Notes under the pieces: generated by a model
What the model was told of the DNA's origin: nothing
Database searches by the model: none
What the model saw: only the letters and a program-made list of their open reading frames with translations
In this document: positions 1 through 7,222 of the stretch, piece by piece
Numbering within the stretch: position 1 is the stretch's first letter
How the letters are laid out: every line of letters begins with the position of its first letter
Assembly (NCBI GenBank): GCA_002389385.1
Contig: DGOK01000001.1
Location: forward strand, 1-27,766
DNA: 27,766 bases
Reading direction: 5' to 3'
From: Rhodospirillaceae bacterium UBA4468
GTDB lineage: Bacteria > Pseudomonadota > Alphaproteobacteria > Rhodospirillales > Casp-alpha2
Made by a program: the position numbers and the translations under genes

Positions 1-123
1 ATCGGTTTCAGGTGACCAAGGGTCAGTCGCGACGCGTTCAATCTTGTCAGCAAGGCCTGCTTCAATAGCGGTGACAGAAACTTTGCGGACATATGGGGAT
101 GTTGGTGAATAGCGGAGTTGCAT
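1..123 (-). CDS. Glutathione S-transferase family protein, N-terminal fragment
   Basis: Only the first 41 codons are in the window; the rest lies beyond position 1. The translation begins MQLRYSPTSPYVRKVSVTA, which matches the beta1-alpha1 start of the thioredoxin-like domain of bacterial glutathione S-transferases. The Ser-Pro-x-Ser-Pro segment occupies the place of the glutathione-activating residue. The ATG at 121-123 has a purine-rich AGAGGA about nine bases upstream, which supports this start. The gene is divergent from the methyltransferase gene, across a gap of about 130 bases. The substrate cannot be inferred from this fragment. Confidence 0.8.
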   Translation of the reverse strand, partial: MQLRYSPTSPYVRKVSVTAIEAGLADKIERVATDPWSPETD

Positions 124-173
124 AACTGGTTTCCTCTGATTTGTTATTTTCTATTTGAAATATGGTGTCTGAA

Positions 174-185
174 TGACAGATGTCA
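174..185. promoter_or_regulatory. Small inverted repeat in divergent intergenic region
   Basis: TGACA and TGTCA arms are separated by two bases, in the 130-base gap between the GST gene (minus) and the methyltransferase gene (plus). A short dyad centred between divergent starts could be an operator. At five bases per arm it could also be chance. No clear -35/-10 pair was recognised. Confidence 0.2.
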
Positions 186-253
186 CTCATTATCTTGGCA
201 CAAGTGTGTGGACGAGTGCTTGCCCGGTCCGGCAAACACTCTAAGGTTTTATT

Positions 254-1003
254 ATGTGGTCTGATGTAATCGATCTTAGAGAATTTTATGCGCGTCGTGT
301 AGGGCGTAATGCGCAACGTATGATCCGTCGCCAATTGCGGATCATGTGGCCAGACTTGAAAGGTCTTCGGATTCTGGGTCTTGGCTTTGCGACACCTTAC
401 CTCAGCATGTTCCGTGAAGATGCCGATCGTGTGCTGGCTGCGATGCCAGCCGGCCAAGGCGTTTTGCATTGGCCGGTGGGTGAGCGGGGATTGACCATGC
501 TGGCAGATGAAGTGGATTTACCGCTACCAGATCTATCGATGGACCGGGTCTTGATCGTTCATGCGCTTGAAAGTGCTGAGCAGGTGCGACCGCTCCTCAG
601 AGAAGCCTGGCGTATACTTTCAGATTCTGGGCGATTGATTATTGTTGTGCCGAACCGACGAGGGCTCTGGGCGCGGTTTGAGCAAACACCGTTTGGATAT
701 GGACGTCCTTATTCGAAAGGGCAATTAACCCGATTGCTACGGGATAATATGTTCATGCCGATGGAAACGTCGCGCGCGCTTTTCTTCCCGCCTTTTAATA
801 GCAGCATTCTACAAGGTTCCGCAGCCGCTTTAGAAAAAGTGGGCGCGCGATTGTTTCCTGCGGCTGGCGGTGTCAATGTTACAGAAGCCGTAAAACAAAT
901 GTATGCAGCGACAATGATCACGACTGGAAAACGAAAGAAATCCATGAACGCTGTGCCAGGCCGGAGCCAGGGATACAATCGTGAACTGGACGAACGTCAA
1001 TGA
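254..1003 (+). CDS. Class I SAM-dependent methyltransferase
   Basis: This 249-residue protein resembles methyltransferase domain proteins found widely in alphaproteobacteria. The glycine-rich SAM-binding motif I is ILGLGFATPYL (about residues 40-50). The segment around residues 100-135 fits the later strands of the Rossmann-like fold: a hydrophobic run, then an EAWRIL helix, then RLIIVVPNR. A Lys/Arg-rich tail follows residue 225. The ATG is preceded by TAAGG with seven-base spacing. Its stop overlaps the next start as ATGA, so it is translationally coupled to the flavin oxidoreductase gene. The substrate is unknown; the sequence shows only the fold and cofactor site. Confidence 0.8.
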   Translation: MWSDVIDLREFYARRVGRNAQRMIRRQLRIMWPDLKGLRILGLGFATPYLSMFREDADRVLAAMPAGQGVLHWPVGERGLTMLADEVDLPLPDLSMDRVLIVHALESAEQVRPLLREAWRILSDSGRLIIVVPNRRGLWARFEQTPFGYGRPYSKGQLTRLLRDNMFMPMETSRALFFPPFNSSILQGSAAALEKVGARLFPAAGGVNVTEAVKQMYAATMITTGKRKKSMNAVPGRSQGYNRELDERQ

Positions 1004-1755
1004 CGGCAACCTTTGATACGACACGTTGCCGTGTTGCCGAGATTGAAGCTGTGACGGATGACATTCGGATTCTGCGGATTGTCGCAACGGATACGCCTTT
1101 GTTCGATTGGCGTGCGGGTCAGTATGCGAGTTTTAAAATCAACGGATTCGAAGCGCGTGACTATTCGATTGCCAATGCACCGGGTGAGGACTTCATCGAA
1201 TTGCATATCCGTCGTTCAGGCGCGGGCGGGTTTAGCGATTTCATTTGTGACGACCTCAAGCAAAACGAACCCATCGATGTTAAAGGCGCTTTTGGTGGCG
1301 CGTATTTCCGCGAAAACCACAAAGGCCCATTATTGGCCGTCGCTGGTGGCACGGGACTAGCCCCGATGAAGGCCGTGGTCGAAGCGGCGATTTCATGCAG
1401 TCTGCAACAAGAAATTCATTTGTATTTCGGTGTGCGTGACGAGTCTGAGATTTATTTTGAGCGCCACTTTATTGATCTCACGCGGACCAACCCGAACTTT
1501 CGTTTTGTATCCGTCATATCGGAACCAAAAGAGCATTCAGGTCGGCGACGTGGCTTGGTCAGTGATGCGGTCGCAGCAGACTTCCATTTATTATACGGCT
1601 TTCAGTGTTATCTTGGCGGGCCACCAGCCATGGTGGATGCCTGCGCCAATATGTTGAAGCTGAAAACAGTCCCTAAACATGATGTTTTTGCGGATGCCTT
1701 TTACCGCGAAGAAGAAATGCGTGCGATGGGTGAGCCTCGCCTGAATTGGACGTAA
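1000..1755 (+). CDS. FAD/NAD(P)H-binding oxidoreductase (ferredoxin reductase type)
   Basis: This 251-residue flavoprotein has the ferredoxin-NADP+ reductase fold. The N-terminal FAD domain carries RDYSIAN (residues 53-59), the Arg-x-Tyr-Ser motif that holds FAD. A GAFGG turn follows at 96-100. The NAD(P) domain has AGGTGLAPM (115-123) and, near the C-terminus, YLGGPPAMVDA, the nicotinamide-side motif. There is no [2Fe-2S] ferredoxin domain, so it must pass electrons to a separate partner or reduce free flavin. It resembles the reductase part of NAD(P)H-flavin reductases and oxygenase reductases. The start overlaps the methyltransferase stop by four bases. The physiological acceptor is unknown. 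Confidence 0.85.
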   Translation: MTATFDTTRCRVAEIEAVTDDIRILRIVATDTPLFDWRAGQYASFKINGFEARDYSIANAPGEDFIELHIRRSGAGGFSDFICDDLKQNEPIDVKGAFGGAYFRENHKGPLLAVAGGTGLAPMKAVVEAAISCSLQQEIHLYFGVRDESEIYFERHFIDLTRTNPNFRFVSVISEPKEHSGRRRGLVSDAVAADFHLLYGFQCYLGGPPAMVDACANMLKLKTVPKHDVFADAFYREEEMRAMGEPRLNWT

Positions 1756-1763
1756 TACGTCGA

Positions 1764-1800
1764 CGGGATTGATGCGCCGCCCGGATCGGCGTAAAACCCG
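1764..1800 (+). promoter_or_regulatory. Nested hairpin just upstream of queE
   Basis: Two nested stems can form: CGGG (1764-1767) with CCCG (1797-1800), and inside it CGCCG (1775-1779) with CGGCG (1787-1791). The structure ends three bases before the queE ATG, where no Shine-Dalgarno sequence is visible. It could affect queE translation or end transcription from the gene upstream. It does not match the preQ1 riboswitch pattern as I know it. Confidence 0.3.
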
Positions 1801-1803
1801 CGC

Positions 1804-2439
1804 ATGACCTATCAAGTCAAAGAGATTTTCTACACCCTGCAAGGGGAAGGACGCCAAGCTGGCCGGGCGTCAGTGTTTTTGCGTTTTGCTGGCTGTAATC
1901 TGTGGACCGGGCGGGAAAAAGACCGGGCCACGGCTGTGTGCACTTTCTGTGATACGGATTTCATTGGAACAGATGGACCAGGGGGCGGCGCATTTAAAGA
2001 CGCAGCGAGCCTGGCCGAAGCCGTTGCGGCCCAATGGCCGTTTGCGCATGAGGGCGCGCCATATGTTGTTATGACTGGGGGTGAGCCGTTGCTTCAGGTC
2101 GACACGCCGTTAATTGATGCGCTACATGAGCAGGGCTTTGAAATCGCTGTTGAAACCAATGGTACGATTGCGGCGCCGGACGGGATCGACTGGGTATGCG
2201 TTAGTCCAAAAGCCAACGCTAAGTTAAATCAAACACGCGGCAACGAATTGAAGCTTGTCTATCCACAAACGACCGCAATGCCGGATCGGTTTGAACATTT
2301 GGATTTTGACTTTTTCATGTTGCAGCCTATGGATGGCCCAGACGCTCAACAGAATACGGAACATTGTGTCGTTTATTGCCGGGCCCACCCAAAGTGGCGA
2401 TTGAGCCTGCAAACCCATAAAGTATTAGGCATCCCGTGA
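1804..2439 (+). CDS. queE: 7-carboxy-7-deazaguanine synthase
   Basis: QueE is a radical SAM enzyme that contracts 6-carboxy-tetrahydropterin to 7-carboxy-7-deazaguanine, on the path to preQ0 and queuosine. The 211-residue protein opens with the family hallmark EIFYTLQGEGRQAG. The cluster cysteines are C31, C46 and C49, a CX14CX2C pattern in place of the usual CX3CX2C. This insertion is known from a clade of proteobacterial QueE proteins. MTGGEPLLQ (near residue 90) is the SAM-binding GGEP motif. An in-frame TAA at 1792 leaves the ATG at 1804 as the first start, although no Shine-Dalgarno is visible. queD follows 34 bases later. Confidence 0.93.
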   Translation: MTYQVKEIFYTLQGEGRQAGRASVFLRFAGCNLWTGREKDRATAVCTFCDTDFIGTDGPGGGAFKDAASLAEAVAAQWPFAHEGAPYVVMTGGEPLLQVDTPLIDALHEQGFEIAVETNGTIAAPDGIDWVCVSPKANAKLNQTRGNELKLVYPQTTAMPDRFEHLDFDFFMLQPMDGPDAQQNTEHCVVYCRAHPKWRLSLQTHKVLGIP

Positions 2440-2473
2440 TGCGGATGATGCGTATTCGATAATAGGAAGTGTG

Positions 2474-2830
2474 ATGGAAATTTTTAAAGAGTTCACGTTT
2501 GAAGCCGCTCACGATCTGCCGAACACGCCAGAAGGGCACAAGTGCCGGCGTTTACACGGTCACAGCTTTCGGATACGCTTAGCCGTTGAGGGTGACGTTG
2601 ATCCTGATACCGGGTGGGTGATGGATTTTGCTGAGATCAAGGCGGCATTCAAACCAATCTGGGATCGCCTCGACCATCATTATTTGAACGACATTAAAGG
2701 TCTTGAGAATCCAACATCGGAAGTCATCGCCAAATGGATATGGGCAGAACTCAAGCCTGCGTTGCCAATGCTATCCGAAGTCGAACTTTGGGAAACATGT
2801 ACAGCGGGCTGCACGTACCGAGGCGACTGA
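2474..2830 (+). CDS. queD: 6-carboxy-5,6,7,8-tetrahydropterin synthase
   Basis: QueD converts dihydroneopterin triphosphate to 6-carboxytetrahydropterin, the substrate of QueE, in the cytoplasm. The protein has the tunnelling fold of the 6-pyruvoyl-tetrahydropterin synthase family. The zinc ligands are the His of FEAAH and the two His of LHGH. The catalytic Cys is in GHKCRRLHGH, the Asp-His pair in RLDHHYLN, and the substrate-anchoring Glu in LWETCT. A GTG at 2471 also opens the frame, but AGGA at 2464-2467 is best spaced (six bases) for the ATG at 2474, giving 118 residues. The gene is in one unit with queE and converges on queF. Confidence 0.93.
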   Translation: MEIFKEFTFEAAHDLPNTPEGHKCRRLHGHSFRIRLAVEGDVDPDTGWVMDFAEIKAAFKPIWDRLDHHYLNDIKGLENPTSEVIAKWIWAELKPALPMLSEVELWETCTAGCTYRGD

Positions 2831-2875
2831 GTTAGCCTCTTATTCCAGTGAGAAGTAATCTAGATACGTGAGTTC

Positions 2876-2893
2876 CTTCTCCCTTGGGAGAGG
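2876..2893. terminator. Short hairpin between convergent queD and queF
   Basis: An eight-base arm (2876-2883) pairs with 2886-2893, with one G-U pair and a tight TT centre. It lies in the 144-base gap between the 3' ends of queD and queF, where a bidirectional terminator would be expected. There is no clear T-run after it. The sequence CTCCCTTGGGAG also resembles small dispersed palindromes seen in alphaproteobacterial gaps. Confidence 0.35.
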
Positions 2894-2974
2894 TGATGAA
2901 AAGCCTGAGGTTAGAGATACTGATGGCTCTGGTTTCCGGCCTGCGCTGGAATGAAGAACTTTTATTGTTATATG

Positions 2975-3439
2975 CTAGCCGCGCCCGCGGTAAGATTGAA
3001 CGCCTTGATCCGGGAGCCAAACGCCTTTAGGTGGTTCGCCTGACTGATAAAACACATCAATAGGAATACCACCGCGTGGATACCAATATCCACCGATACG
3101 CAGCCAATGCGGCGCGGTTGCCGAGATAATTTTTTGCGCAATATCGATCGTGCATTGCTCGTGAAAGCCCGGATGATTCCGAAAGCTGGCGAGATAAAGC
3201 TTGAGCGACTTGCTCTCAACAATGCTTTGTTCTGGCACGTAATCAATCACGAGGTGTGCGAAGTCGGGTTGGCCCGTGACCGGGCACAGAGATGTGAATT
3301 CGGGTGCGGCAAAGCGGATCAGATACCGGGTGCCGGGATGTGGATTATCAACAACATCCAGCACCGCTGTTTCAGGGCTATCTGGCATGTCGCTTTGTCG
3401 GCCAAGTTGGCTCAATGTTTCATATGTGATGTCAGTCAT
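2975..3439 (-). CDS. queF: NADPH-dependent 7-cyano-7-deazaguanine reductase
   Basis: QueF reduces the nitrile of preQ0 to the aminomethyl group of preQ1, using two NADPH. The 154-residue length is that of the short unimodal type. The catalytic Cys is C52 in FTSLCPVTGQPD, the acidic residue is D59, and the family-defining ESKSLKLYL spans residues 75-83. GFHEQ (91-95) contributes the His-Glu of the substrate pocket. The start has no strong Shine-Dalgarno. The gene reads in the same direction as queA-tgt but is separated from tgt by 164 bases holding a palindromic repeat, so it may be cotranscribed or may have its own promoter. Confidence 0.95.
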   Translation of the reverse strand: MTDITYETLSQLGRQSDMPDSPETAVLDVVDNPHPGTRYLIRFAAPEFTSLCPVTGQPDFAHLVIDYVPEQSIVESKSLKLYLASFRNHPGFHEQCTIDIAQKIISATAPHWLRIGGYWYPRGGIPIDVFYQSGEPPKGVWLPDQGVQSYRGRG

Positions 3440-3505
3440 GTTACTATTCTACGACATCCGATGACACAGATAAATACCGTATCAGTCCTTCCGTGAAGAA
3501 CATTC

Positions 3506-3580
3506 TCGTCATCCCCGCGAAAGCGGGGACCCAGGCTATAGCTCGAGATATCTAGGTTCCCGCTTTTGCGGGAATGACGA
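3506..3580. repeat. 75-bp intergenic palindromic repeat element
   Basis: The two halves are near-perfect inverted copies: a 25-base left end starting CGTCATCCCCGC and a right end finishing GCGGGAATGACG, differing at three of 25 bases. Each half is also a small hairpin, CCCCGC/GCGGGG around GAAA and TCCCGC/GCGGGA around TTTT. Elements of this design (CGTCATYCCCGC...) are dispersed in gaps of many alphaproteobacterial genomes. It sits between tgt and queF and could form a cruciform in DNA or a long stem in the mRNA that ends or protects the upstream transcript. Confidence 0.85.
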
Positions 3581-3603
3581 TAGAGAAAATAGAATGCAGT
3601 GTG

Positions 3604-4740
3604 TTAATCAGCGTCAATTTCATCGATATCGCCACTGGTATATTCGGCGCTGAAATCGGTCTGAAACTTGGCAAACGTACCGGCCTCAATTGCCACGCGC
3701 ATGCCTGCCATCAGTTCCTGATAATAATGCAGATTGTGGCGGGTCAGGAGCATCATGCCGAGGATTTCCTTGGCCATCACCAAATGGTTCAAGTACGCAC
3801 GGCTATAATTCGTACACGTGTAGCAACTGCAATCCGCATCCAATGGACGCGTATCTTCTTTATGGCGCGTATTGCGCATGTTGAGGGTGCCGCGCCGGGT
3901 GAATGCCTGATTGGTGCGCCCAGAGCGTGTTGGGAGTACACAATCAAACATATCAATGCCGCGCGCGACAGCTGCGACCAGATCATCGGGCTTGCCGACG
4001 CCCATCAAATATCGGGGCCGATCTTTAGGGAGCTGTGGTGTTGTGAAATCAAGCACACGCATCATGGTTTCGTGTCCCTCGCCAACGGCCAAGCCGCCAA
4101 CGGCATACCCATCGAAGCCAATTTCGGTCAGGGCCTCGATACTTTCAGCGCGCAAGTCTTCAAATACACTGCCCTGTACAATCCCAAACAAGCCATATCC
4201 ATTACGTTCTTTGAAAGCTTCTTTGGAACGCTTCGCCCAACGCATCGATAGCGCCATGCTCTCTGCGGCAACGTCTTTTTTGCATGGGAATGGGGTACAC
4301 TCGTCAAATGCCATGGTTATGTCTGCGTCCAGCATCCGCTGGATATCCATGGACCGTTCGGGGCTCAGGTCGACATAACTGCCATCAATGTGAGAACGGA
4401 ACCGCACGCCTTCTTCGCTCATTTTGCGAAGCTCGGATAATGACATCACCTGAAAACCACCACTATCGGTCAAGATGGGTCCGGGCCAATTCATAAAGGT
4501 ATGCAGGCCGCCCAGTTTTTCGATGCGCTCGGCTGTTGGTCGCAGCATAAGGTGGTAAGTATTGCCGAGGATGCATTCAGCGCCTGTTTTGGCAACCCAT
4601 TCAGGCGTCATCGCTTTGACCGTGGCAGCGGTGCCAACGGGCATAAACGCGGGCGTCTCGAAACTCCCGTGCGCTGTCTGGATACGTCCACGTCGGGCCT
4701 GCCCGTCGCTGGCGATTAATTCGAAACCTGTGCCGCTCAT
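3604..4740 (-). CDS. tgt: tRNA-guanine transglycosylase
   Basis: Tgt exchanges guanine 34 of tRNAs with GUN anticodons for preQ1. From the ATG at 4740 the protein is 378 residues, normal for bacterial Tgt. Key sites by residue are D92 in LTDSGGFQVMS, D146 in AFDECTPFPC, the nucleophile D266 in MFDCVLPTRSGRTNQ, and the zinc site C304, C306, C309 and H335. An upstream in-frame ATG at 4770 would add ten residues that lie inside queA. The ATG at 4740 overlaps the queA stop as ATGA, the usual coupled arrangement, and gives the conserved N-terminus, so I prefer it. Confidence 0.96.
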   Translation of the reverse strand: MSGTGFELIASDGQARRGRIQTAHGSFETPAFMPVGTAATVKAMTPEWVAKTGAECILGNTYHLMLRPTAERIEKLGGLHTFMNWPGPILTDSGGFQVMSLSELRKMSEEGVRFRSHIDGSYVDLSPERSMDIQRMLDADITMAFDECTPFPCKKDVAAESMALSMRWAKRSKEAFKERNGYGLFGIVQGSVFEDLRAESIEALTEIGFDGYAVGGLAVGEGHETMMRVLDFTTPQLPKDRPRYLMGVGKPDDLVAAVARGIDMFDCVLPTRSGRTNQAFTRRGTLNMRNTRHKEDTRPLDADCSCYTCTNYSRAYLNHLVMAKEILGMMLLTRHNLHYYQELMAGMRVAIEAGTFAKFQTDFSAEYTSGDIDEIDAD

Positions 4741-5813
4741 GAAGTCACCTCTGTGCGTTCGATAATGCACGCATCGCCATATGAATAAAACCGGTATTCA
4801 TTCTGGATAGCATGCGCATAGGCCGCTTGCATCCGATCCAGCCCGGCCAGCGCCGAAACCAACATAAACAAGGTTGAGCACGGCAGATGAAAATTGGTCA
4901 GCAGTGCATCGATACCTTTGAATGTATAACCCGGTGTAATGAATATATCTGTGTTGCCGTTGAACGCATGGAATACACCGTTTTCGTCAACGGCACTTTC
5001 AAGGGTACGAAGTGACGTCGTCCCACAAGCGATGACGCGCCCCCCGTTTTTGCGGGTCATATTTAATACTTCGGCAACATCTGCCGACAATATCGCACGC
5101 TCGGTATGCATCACATGATCATCGGTATCATCGACGCGGACGGGTATGAACGTTCCAGCACCGACGTGTAATGTGACGCGGACATCCATGACGCCCGCTG
5201 CGCGTACAGATTTCAATAGGCCGTCCGTGAAGTGCAGGGCCGCCGTCGGGGCAGCGACCGCGCCGTCGTTCTCAGCAAACATGGTTTGATAGTCGTTGCG
5301 GTCTTCTTGTGTGCCTTCGCTTGGACGTTTGATATAAGGCGGTAGGGGCATCACACCATGTTTTTCGAGCATGGCGATCAGCTCGTGTCCGGCAACGTTA
5401 AAGCGCAGTTCGCGTTCGCCCATATCATCCGCGTCAGTACAAGCCGCGGCAAAGCCCGGGCCAAATACAAGATAGTCGCGCGGTTGCAGTTTCCGTGCAG
5501 GTTTTGCGAACACACGCCATGTATGCGCATCAACGGGCTGATGCAGCGTCACTTCGATCTTGGTGCCTTCGGGTTTACCCGCATGGGCGGCGTCACCGCG
5601 TTTGCCCACAAGGCGTGCCGGAATGACGCGGGTATCGTTAAACACCATCACGTCGCCATCTTTTAATAAGCCTGGAAGGGCATCGACACGAAGATCGCGT
5701 AGCGCGGATCCGTCGTTCGGTACGTGCAAAAGCCGGGCGTGATCCCTCGGACGCATTGGTTCTTGGGCAATACGTTCGGTGGGCAGATGAAAATCAAAAA
5801 GCTTTAAGTCCAT
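4737..5813 (-). CDS. queA: S-adenosylmethionine:tRNA ribosyltransferase-isomerase
   Basis: QueA transfers and isomerises the ribose of SAM onto preQ1 in tRNA, giving epoxyqueuosine. The 358-residue length is typical. Recognisable family segments are the start MDLKLFDFHLPTERIAQ, DVMVFNDTRVIPARL, TLHVGAGTFIPVR, MHTERA, VIACGTTSLRTLE, ITPGYTFKGIDALLTNFHLP and STLFMLVSAL. It overlaps tgt by four bases and is the first gene of the leftward unit. There is no Shine-Dalgarno before the ATG, and a TATAAA lies only ten bases upstream. The transcript may therefore be nearly leaderless. Confidence 0.96.
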   Translation of the reverse strand: MDLKLFDFHLPTERIAQEPMRPRDHARLLHVPNDGSALRDLRVDALPGLLKDGDVMVFNDTRVIPARLVGKRGDAAHAGKPEGTKIEVTLHQPVDAHTWRVFAKPARKLQPRDYLVFGPGFAAACTDADDMGERELRFNVAGHELIAMLEKHGVMPLPPYIKRPSEGTQEDRNDYQTMFAENDGAVAAPTAALHFTDGLLKSVRAAGVMDVRVTLHVGAGTFIPVRVDDTDDHVMHTERAILSADVAEVLNMTRKNGGRVIACGTTSLRTLESAVDENGVFHAFNGNTDIFITPGYTFKGIDALLTNFHLPCSTLFMLVSALAGLDRMQAAYAHAIQNEYRFYSYGDACIIERTEVTS

Positions 5814-5823
5814 GACGGGCGTT

Positions 5824-5829
5824 TTTATA
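5824..5829 (-). promoter_or_regulatory. Possible -10 element of queA promoter
   Basis: TATAAA is read on the minus strand, ending ten bases before the queA ATG. Transcription would begin about three to five bases before the start codon. The -35 region is poor (a TTGTAG with short, 15-base spacing), so this is tentative. It would explain the lack of a ribosome binding site. Confidence 0.35.
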
Positions 5830-5926
5830 GACTTGCGGGCGATGCTACAATCATGGAACTTATATGATAGAAAAACAGTCGCGTTCGAGTGTCGAGCGCA
5901 CAGTACAATAATTGACGAGGTTTGCT

Positions 5927-6119
5927 ATGATTACGTCTTATTCTTGCCCTGCTTATTCCGTGGTTGAACTTCTTTACCATCGGCAAGCCGATACAGGGCA
6001 TCATCTGCTTGATCTTGCAATTACTCCTGATCGGTTGGATTCCCGCGGCAATCTGGTCAGTGTATGCACTGAGCCAGTATAACACCGATAAAAAGATCGA
6101 CGCTGCCCACGGGAAATAA
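5927..6119 (+). pseudogene. YqaE/Pmp3-like small membrane protein, start out of frame by one base
   Basis: The frame 5931-6119 encodes LRLILALLIPWLNFF followed by TIGKPIQGIICLI, a second membrane span, IGWIPAAIWSVYALSQY and a short charged tail. This is the two-helix pattern of the YqaE/Pmp3 family (about 60 residues) as I know it from alphaproteobacteria. No start codon fits the expected N-terminus: a TGA precedes directly. The ATG at 5927, with GAGG six bases upstream, is in another frame. Removing one base (for example A5930) would give a normal ATG-started gene of the expected length. Either the gene is broken, or the assembly has an error, or expression is unusual. It is 62 residues plus the start. 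Confidence 0.6.
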
Positions 6120-6144
6120 GTCACTCTTGGTTAGAGAGTGACTT
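6118..6144. terminator. Bidirectional terminator-like hairpin
   Basis: A perfect ten-base stem (6118-6127 with 6135-6144) has a seven-base loop. It overlaps the stop of the YqaE-like gene (plus) and lies at the stop of the oxidoreductase gene (minus), where both transcripts should end. The following T-runs are short on both strands, so efficiency is uncertain. Confidence 0.55.
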
Positions 6145-7102
6145 CTACGCCTTCTTTTGAAGCTTTTACAACGGCGTCGAGAATCTCGATGCCGTGAATA
6201 GCGTCATCAACAGGCACTGCATAGGTGGCGCCATTGGTGACCGTGGCTGCAAAGGCTTCTAGCTCGGCACGTTCCATATCAAAGCCTGGGAATTCCTCGA
6301 CGGACTTGTCACCGTCGACCATGCGAACTTCGATGCGTTCCTGATCGCGGACTTCGGCCCAGCCTTTGCTGCCGAATACCTGAATGCGCCAGAGTTGCTG
6401 GGTTGCGAACAGCGTTGTTAATACGCCGGTCTCGCCGGATTTGAATTTCAATGAGGCAAAGGTTGTGTCGTCGACGGCAACTGGTGCTGCATGGCGTTCA
6501 CTGACGGCGCGCAAGCTCGCAACCGGGCCCATGATCGACATCATTGCATCCATCATATGCACGCCCATGGCAGTCATGCCACCAGCGGGACTCTCGGTTT
6601 CAGACGCGCGCCAATGTTCGTCTGTGTAACGAAGTGCGCCGCTGCCAGAGATATTACCTTCAATGTGCATCAAGGTGCCGAGCGCGCCGGACGTTGCTAA
6701 TTCTTTGAGTTTAATCATCGCGGGTAAGAAGCGACGATTGAAGCCAACACACAGGGGTAATCCTGCATCGGCCATCGCCTTTGCCGCACGTCGTGCATCA
6801 TCGGCGTCGAGCGTCAGTGGCTTTTCTGCAAACACAGGCTTGCCAGCTTTGGCTGCCGCAATGATCTGGTCTACGTGTTGCGTATGCGGCGTTGCGAGAA
6901 CGATTCCATCGATGTTTGGATCATTGAGGAGATCGGAGAAATCATCGCGAAGGTCGATTCCTTTCTCGGCGCAATAATCGACAGCGCGGTCTTTACGCCC
7001 CGTTACGCCAGCTGTGAATGTCACAGTGTCTGACTTGCCTTGTACGGAATCAACAAGAACACGTCCCCAACGACCTAATCCGGCCACACCACATCGTAGC
7101 AT
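6131..7102 (-). CDS. Gfo/Idh/MocA family NAD(P)-dependent oxidoreductase
   Basis: This is a 323-residue dehydrogenase of the glucose-fructose oxidoreductase/inositol dehydrogenase family. The N-terminal Rossmann fold has GLGRWG (residues 8-13). AEKPLTLD (92-99) carries the Glu-Lys-Pro motif whose Lys binds substrate and cofactor. GVHMMDAM (180-187) carries the catalytic Asp/His pair typical of the family. The ATG has AAAAGGAG about seven bases upstream. It is divergent from the EamA permease gene at 7223. The substrate, usually a sugar, inositol or related polyol, cannot be told from the sequence. Confidence 0.9.
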   Translation of the reverse strand: MLRCGVAGLGRWGRVLVDSVQGKSDTVTFTAGVTGRKDRAVDYCAEKGIDLRDDFSDLLNDPNIDGIVLATPHTQHVDQIIAAAKAGKPVFAEKPLTLDADDARRAAKAMADAGLPLCVGFNRRFLPAMIKLKELATSGALGTLMHIEGNISGSGALRYTDEHWRASETESPAGGMTAMGVHMMDAMMSIMGPVASLRAVSERHAAPVAVDDTTFASLKFKSGETGVLTTLFATQQLWRIQVFGSKGWAEVRDQERIEVRMVDGDKSVEEFPGFDMERAELEAFAATVTNGATYAVPVDDAIHGIEILDAVVKASKEGVEVTL

Positions 7103-7222
7103 CTATTCTCTCCTTTTATCGGCGGGTTTGACGCGCCGGTTTCGCTCCATCATTCTGAAGCAGTCATTTCTTATCGCTCAATCGGGTGCGACGGTAACAG
7201 CTTTTTTCCGAACGGCAATATC

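Noticed and set aside
62..469. 135-residue minus-strand frame overlapping the GST start region
   Set aside because: It runs across the divergent promoter gap and antisense to the methyltransferase; the GST frame has the clear family N-terminus.
1764..1803. preQ1 riboswitch upstream of queE
   Set aside because: The segment has nested stems but not the loop and A-rich tail pattern I know for preQ1 classes; kept only as an unclassified hairpin.
3574..4251. 225-residue open frame on the plus strand
   Set aside because: It is fully antisense to tgt, whose catalytic and zinc residues are all present; the product has no recognisable family pattern.
5825..6124. 99-residue minus-strand frame between queA and the oxidoreductase
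   Set aside because: It is antisense to the YqaE-like frame, which has the recognisable two-helix family pattern.
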